A stretch of 26,491 bases of DNA, taken from NCBI GenBank assembly GCA_937983305.1, contig CALKAJ010000023.1, positions 1-26,491 on the forward strand, in the 5' to 3' direction. Below, one piece after another: positions 22,317-26,491 of this stretch (position 1 is its first letter; every line of letters begins with the position of its first letter). The stretch is from an uncultured Ignavibacteriota bacterium. Lineage in GTDB: Bacteria; Bacteroidota; Ignavibacteria; Tepidaquicellales; Tepidaquicellaceae. Below the pieces are notes generated by a model, which made no database searches, was not told the DNA's origin, and worked only from the letters and a program-made list of their open reading frames with translations. Made by a program: the position numbers and the translations under genes.

Positions 22317-24980
22317 TTACTTAATTAAAATCATACGCTTCACATCAGAAAAATCGCCGGCAGTCATTTTATAGAAATATACTCCGCTTGAAAGATTCCC
22401 GGCATCAAAAATTTCTTTATAAACTCCTGCCTGTCTTATTTCATTCACAAGCACTTTTACTTCCTTTCCAAGTATATCATACACTACTAATTTTACAGGC
22501 TTTGCACTTTCAACCCGGAACTGTATATGCGTACTTGGATTAAACGGATTCGGATAGTTTTGACTCAAACTAAATTCTGAAGGGACTATTCCAACAGGGT
22601 CATTCACCGATATCGGCTGATTCAGATTAAGTTCAAAGACACCCCTGCCAAAAGTAGCAGCCCTTAGAAGTTTTGTTCCGTTATAATTGAAGTAACTGAA
22701 ATCGAGTACAGGAACAAACGGCATACCGTTATTCAGTCTTGCCCAGTTACCTCCGTTATTTGTAGTTCTGTAAACTCCGAAATCGTTGCCGATATACATT
22801 ATCCCTGAATTTGCAGAATCTATAAAGATGTCATTAGCAGGAATTTTCGGAAGATCTGAACTGATGTCGGTCCAGTTATTTCCGAAGTTAGTAGTTTTAA
22901 GTACGATAGCGCCGGCGTAAGCACTTTTAAGGAGATAAAAAGTATTGCCATTATACGGGTCAGCCTGAAGACGCATAAAATATCCGCCTGCAAGAGAGCC
23001 GAGATTCCCTGAAATGTTCTGCCAGTTGTAACCACCGTCTGAAGAGCGGGAAAGATTTACTAAACCTTCTCTTGAGGCGGCCATAATATTATTTGGTAAG
23101 AGCGAAGACTGAGCGGCAGAATAAATAGGCTTGCTTACGATAGCAGAAGATGTTGTAAAAGCCCAGGAAAGTCCTTTATCTGTTGACTTATAGAGTTTTT
23201 GTTTGAAGCATCCATATAGAATATCCGGGTTAACCGGATGCTGCCACCAGGGGCAAATGAAAGCCGAAGAATCAAAAGTACCCGGATCAACGAGCAAATC
23301 CCAGGTTTGACCTCCGTTTGAACTTCCCGCAAAATACCCTGCAAAAGTTGCGAAGAAAATATAGCTCGGGTTTGAATAATCCATAAAACATTCGGTACCA
23401 TCTCCGAGGAATTCGAGTTTATATGGAGTAGCACCCCTGTCGTGAGTAGAAATAAATCCGTTATCCTGTGCACCGGAATATACAATATCAGGGTTTGTAT
23501 TATGCGAAGCAACGCGGTAAGACTGAATAGATGTAATACCGGTGTTAGCAGAAAAGAATGTTTGTCCTCCGTTAGTTGATTTAAAAATACCGCCATCACA
23601 GCCAACGTACATAATCAACGGATTAGAAGGAGCATACGTAATTACGTGATGGTCAAGATGTGTATATGAATCGAAGGGGTCATTTCCTCCACCCGGTCCA
23701 TTTGGGTCTCGTAAATACGAGAAAGTTGAGCCGTTAGTTGATTTACTGAATTCCTGATTACCGATAAAAACTTTATCGGGGTTCAAAGGGTCTATTGCAA
23801 TACAAAGGTCATAGAAACCCTGATCGCCGCCTCCGGCAATATTAGCACCCTGAGAAATCTGATACCAGGAAGAAGCACCGTTAGTTGATTTATATGCACA
23901 GGAAGTCATACCGCCTGATATAGGTAAAGAGTCGTAAATAACAGTGTATAAGATCGAAGGATCGGATTTAGAGATATCGAAATATATTCTGCCAATTTTA
24001 TTAGAAGGAGGCAAGCCGGAATTACTTGCAGAAAAATTCAAACCACCATCAACGGAAATCAAAATACCTGCCTGAGTTTGTTCATTACCGCAGGCAGCAA
24101 ATACGATATTGGGATTTAAGGGATGGAATGATAAATCATAGACTCCTTCCACGGGGAGAATTCGTGTCCAGTTCGTGCCGGCGTTTGAACTGCGCCAGAG
24201 ACCGTGATTAGGAGTTGCGTTCTGAAAATTATTTGCGATTGCAGCAATTACCAGATTTGAGTTATATGGAGAAACAACAACGTCCGTAAAATGTGTAACA
24301 ATACCGAATTCAGAATTAATTTTAATCCAGTTATCTCCTCCGTTTGTTGATTTATAGAGACCATCACCGCTGTAAAATCTTTCATTCATTGCCCACATAT
24401 ATTCACCTGAACCTCCATATATAACGTCAGGATTATTCTTATCAATTGCTATAGCGCCGAATGTAATAAGATTTAATCCGCCGCTTTTATCAATCCAGGT
24501 TTGACCGCCGTTAGTTGTTTTCCAAATACCACCGCCTCCCGAGCCGGCATAAACTATGTTGGGATTAGTCGGATGAACAGCTATTCCCCTGACTCTTCCG
24601 CTAACTACACCCCACTGCTGAGCCATATTACCATTAGTAAAATCTATACCTGCAGGTCCGATATTATTCCACTGGTATTGTAAATTATTGTTTGATAATT
24701 GCATTTTAAAGATTTCAATTTCTTTCTGAGCGTCAATATACTCCTTTGGGAATATTCCGAGCTCATTAACTCTTGGTCTGTAGAACCATTCAAGCCTTCT
24801 GAATGCATTTCTGTTTTTAATATTAGCCGGAACTTTATCCCAGGCAGAAATAAAAGGCGGAGTTGCCGGAGTCTGATAAGCCCTGAAGAATATTTCATCT
24901 TTATTTACTGATTGAGAATTCGAATTGTAAAATGACAGAGCTGATGCAAGCAATAATATAACGAAAATTATTCTTTTCAT
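22317..24980 (-). CDS. Large secreted BNR/sortilin-like propeller protein with T9SS sorting domain
   Basis: 887 residues with a signal peptide (about 1-22). After a leader region (23-100) there are two sets of BNR-type repeats: IWKTTNGGQTW, LYKSTNGGDNW, LWRSSNAGTNW, FKSTNGGQTF, LYKSTDKGLSW, VLKTTNFGNNW and VYRTTNNGGNW, interleaved with NPxxVYxG strands (PTNPNIVYAGSGG, NPDVIYGGSGE). This is the multi-bladed Asp-box layout of VPS10/sortilin-like and xyloglucanase-like folds. No glycosidase catalytic pair was identified. Residues 803-887 are a type A sorting domain (QNYPNPFNP, KRMILIK) without the palindromic insert. Probably a surface protein that binds polymers. Confidence 0.85.
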   Translation of the reverse strand: MKRIIFVILLLASALSFYNSNSQSVNKDEIFFRAYQTPATPPFISAWDKVPANIKNRNAFRRLEWFYRPRVNELGIFPKEYIDAQKEIEIFKMQLSNNNLQYQWNNIGPAGIDFTNGNMAQQWGVVSGRVRGIAVHPTNPNIVYAGSGGGGIWKTTNGGQTWIDKSGGLNLITFGAIAIDKNNPDVIYGGSGEYMWAMNERFYSGDGLYKSTNGGDNWIKINSEFGIVTHFTDVVVSPYNSNLVIAAIANNFQNATPNHGLWRSSNAGTNWTRILPVEGVYDLSFHPLNPNIVFAACGNEQTQAGILISVDGGLNFSASNSGLPPSNKIGRIYFDISKSDPSILYTVIYDSLPISGGMTSCAYKSTNGASSWYQISQGANIAGGGDQGFYDLCIAIDPLNPDKVFIGNQEFSKSTNGSTFSYLRDPNGPGGGNDPFDSYTHLDHHVITYAPSNPLIMYVGCDGGIFKSTNGGQTFFSANTGITSIQSYRVASHNTNPDIVYSGAQDNGFISTHDRGATPYKLEFLGDGTECFMDYSNPSYIFFATFAGYFAGSSNGGQTWDLLVDPGTFDSSAFICPWWQHPVNPDILYGCFKQKLYKSTDKGLSWAFTTSSAIVSKPIYSAAQSSLLPNNIMAASREGLVNLSRSSDGGYNWQNISGNLGSLAGGYFMRLQADPYNGNTFYLLKSAYAGAIVLKTTNFGNNWTDISSDLPKIPANDIFIDSANSGIMYIGNDFGVYRTTNNGGNWARLNNGMPFVPVLDFSYFNYNGTKLLRAATFGRGVFELNLNQPISVNDPVGIVPSEFSLSQNYPNPFNPSTHIQFRVESAKPVKLVVYDILGKEVKVLVNEIRQAGVYKEIFDAGNLSSGVYFYKMTAGDFSDVKRMILIK

Positions 24981-25022
24981 AAGTCAGTTTTTTTATTTAC
25001 TTAAAGTTTTTTAAAAAACATC

Positions 25023-25038
25023 AATTGCCTGTGCAATT
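25023..25038 (-). terminator. Weak hairpin after the small membrane protein gene
   Basis: AATTGC/GCAATT around four bases, with a T-run (GATGTTTTTT) downstream on the minus strand. The stem is short. Confidence 0.35.
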
Positions 25039-25042
25039 TTAC

Positions 25043-25217
25043 CTATTGTGTTCTTTTTTTAAATCCATACATAACAAGTCCTGCAATTCCAAATCCGATT
25101 ACAGAAAATACCATTAAGTTATTTCCGCCGATGCCGGCGGTGACTGAGTTTTGATTATTGCGTTCAAGTTTTGAAAGACGTGCTTCAAGGTTATCTATTT
25201 TGTTTTGTTGTTCTCAT
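25043..25217 (-). pseudogene. Small coiled-coil/transmembrane protein, frame broken after the start codon
   Basis: The main open frame (25213-25043) encodes 56 residues: EQQNKIDNLEARLSKLERNN, a soluble heptad-like helix, then a Gly/Asn turn (TAGIGGNN) and a membrane helix (LMVFSVIGFGIAGLVMYGF) ending in basic KKRTQ. It has no start codon and is preceded by an in-frame TGA. An ATG at 25217, with AGGAG 14-10 bp upstream of it, is one base out of frame. Removing one base after this ATG would give a clean 57-residue protein beginning MEQQNK. Either a real frameshift or a single-base assembly error. Not annotated by ordinary ORF calling because of the missing start. Function unknown. Confidence 0.6.
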
Positions 25218-25263
25218 TTTTTTTATCTCCTGTTTTTATTTTTTTGTGAACTAAATTAACTTT

Positions 25264-25325
25264 TTAAACTTTATGAACTTTATGAACTTTATGAACTTTA
25301 TGAACTTGACAAACTTTATGAACTT
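25264..25325. repeat. 10-bp tandem repeat (AACTTTATGA)
   Basis: About five units of AACTTTATGA from 25267 on, interrupted once by TTGACAA, running into the last codon region of the next gene, whose stop is at 25324. It fills the end of the 343-bp gap between the two T9SS-cargo genes. Confidence 0.85.
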
Positions 25326-26446
25326 ATTTTACCAAACTCATTTTCAAAGTCTTTACATACTTTCCTGAAATCATCCTGTAAAAATATACACCGCTCGACA
25401 AATCACCTGCATTGAAATCAATTACGTAATAGCCGCCGTCTTTATCTTCGTTGAGAATTCTTTTAACTTCTCTGCCGAGCATATCATATAATATAATGCT
25501 TACTCTTGCGGCTTCGGGCAGTTCAAATGCAATTTTTGTAGAGGGATTAAACGGATTCGGGTAGTTTTGTCCGAGGTCATATTTTGTCGGCAGTGCCACT
25601 TCAATGGTATTTTCAAGCTCGAAATATTCAAAGTTGCCGTTGTAATCAATTTGTTTCAGGCGGTATTTATATTTACCTGAATTGCATTTAACATCTTTGA
25701 AAGTATATTCGCTCGGCTCCGATTTTGTGCCGTTTCCTTTTATATAGCCGGTTTTCTTCCATTCGCTTTGTCCCTGATTTCCTGATATGCATCTCTGGAC
25801 TTCAAATCCTTCGTTGTTATACTCCTGCGAGGTAACCCAGTTTAGTTCGATATCTCTGTTATTCAACTTCCCGGTTAGTGATGCAAGTTTGACTGGCAGA
25901 GGGTGATCGTTATCTGATGCAGTCCAGTATAATGTATTGCTTAATGCAGAGATGCCGGAAAGAGATAAAGTACCTGAAAAGGTTTCTCCGTCATAACTAT
26001 TTGTTGATGCAGCATTAGTCCAGCTTGCTCCGCTGTTTGTTGAGTAATATAAAATCATATTCGCCGGATTCAATCCCACACTCAGTTCATTTGCAAAATA
26101 AGTTGTAACCAGAATTGCATTCAATCCGGAAGTAACTGCCGGCGAAATTACAAACTGCTTATACATTCCTGTATTTGTTCCGTATATAACAGCATCAAAT
26201 TTTCTTGTAACAACAGTAGCTCCCGGTGAAATACCGGTAGAAAGAGTAATGCCGATGTTTCCGAATGTTTCACCTTCAAGTTTTGCCGAGAATTCCCTGC
26301 TTGTTGTAACAGTTCCACGTGAACCATTAGCAGAAGTAGAAAATATCAGATTGTTGTTCGATTCACCGCTTATTGATGCAGTATTTCCAAGCGTTAATGT
26401 TTTATTTTTTACATCTAAGTCGCCGCTTGTGAGAGTCAGAGTTCCG
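25324..26446 (-). CDS. T9SS-sorted secreted protein, 5' end missing
   Basis: The frame stays open from the stop at 25324 to the contig's true end at 26446, giving at least 373 residues with no stop. An internal Met at 26166 is not the start, because the sequence upstream is plainly coding. The upstream part (LTLTSGDLDVKNKTLTLGN, then NNNLIFSTSANGSRG) has the short beta-strand pattern of beta-helix/filamentous surface proteins. The middle part is an Ig/fibronectin-like region (LTGKLNNRDIELNWVTSQEY, FEVQR, KYRLKQIDYNG) common before sorting domains. The last 85 or so residues are a T9SS type A domain (QNYPNPFNP, LYDMLGREV, KTLKMSLVK). The N-terminus and signal peptide are lost beyond the contig end. 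Confidence 0.85.
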
Positions 26447-26491
26447 AGATCGGAAGAGCGTCGTGTAGGGAAAGAGTGTAGATCTCGGTGG
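26447..26491. other. Illumina adapter sequence (assembly artefact)
   Basis: The last 45 bases begin AGATCGGAAGAGCG and continue as the reverse complement of the Illumina TruSeq universal adapter (GTCGTGTAGGGAAAGAG, then TGTAGATCTCGGTGG). This is not genomic DNA. Confidence 0.97.

Noticed and set aside
1..26446. Insertion sequences, prophage genes, tRNA or rRNA genes, riboswitches
   Set aside because: No transposase, integrase, phage structural protein, cloverleaf or rRNA-like sequence was recognised in reading both strands by eye.

Overview
The window looks like chromosomal DNA from an uncultured Ignavibacteria-like member of the Bacteroidetes/Chlorobi group. The basis is visibly AT-rich DNA, six proteins ending in the type IX secretion (T9SS) type A sorting domain with the QNYPNPFNP signature usual in Ignavibacteria and relatives, mostly weak ribosome-binding sites, and a single-chain glycyl-tRNA synthetase. 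It is a metagenome- or isolate-style contig: the last 45 bases are Illumina adapter, so the right end is artificial.

Layout. Positions 45-1673 encode a secreted papain-like protease. Positions 1777-5960 hold three toxin-antitoxin (TA) type modules (VapBC, HicBA, DUF433/DUF5615) and one secreted propeller protein (3487-4722), separated by palindromic intergenic repeats. Positions 5961-8048 (minus strand) carry a DUF302 protein, a SLAC1/TehA-type transporter and a membrane-tethered thioredoxin. Positions 8208-10430 (plus) carry a small lipoprotein and a secreted zinc metalloprotease. A dense repeat patch (10431-10851) separates these from a secreted GH39-like glycosidase (10852-12246). Positions 12674-16188 encode a WG-repeat/propeller lipoprotein and an unrecognised secreted protein. 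Positions 16278-20091 (minus) carry housekeeping functions: glycyl-tRNA synthetase, GDP-L-fucose synthase and an aldehyde dehydrogenase. Positions 20175-22217 encode a secreted propeller protein and a DUF2752 membrane protein. Positions 22317-26446 (minus) encode a large BNR-repeat protein, a broken small membrane protein, and a 5'-truncated T9SS-sorted protein.

How it works together. Most of the gene content is cell surface or secreted: proteases, a glycosidase and beta-propeller proteins that would pass the inner membrane by signal peptide and the outer membrane by T9SS.

The most unusual layer is the repeats. (1) A tripartite, roughly 130-bp palindromic element occurs three times around the TA modules. 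Two copies continue into an identical leader, so two unrelated TA operons share 140 bp of upstream DNA. (2) Single right arms of that element occur elsewhere and carry a TAnnTTTG box resembling the Bacteroidetes -7 promoter element. (3) A short ATTCCGGC/GCCGGAAT palindrome lies in frame inside the T9SS sorting domain of two genes and also occurs between genes. (4) A second palindrome family shows paired changes in its arms. No tRNA, rRNA, CRISPR array, transposase or phage gene was recognised.
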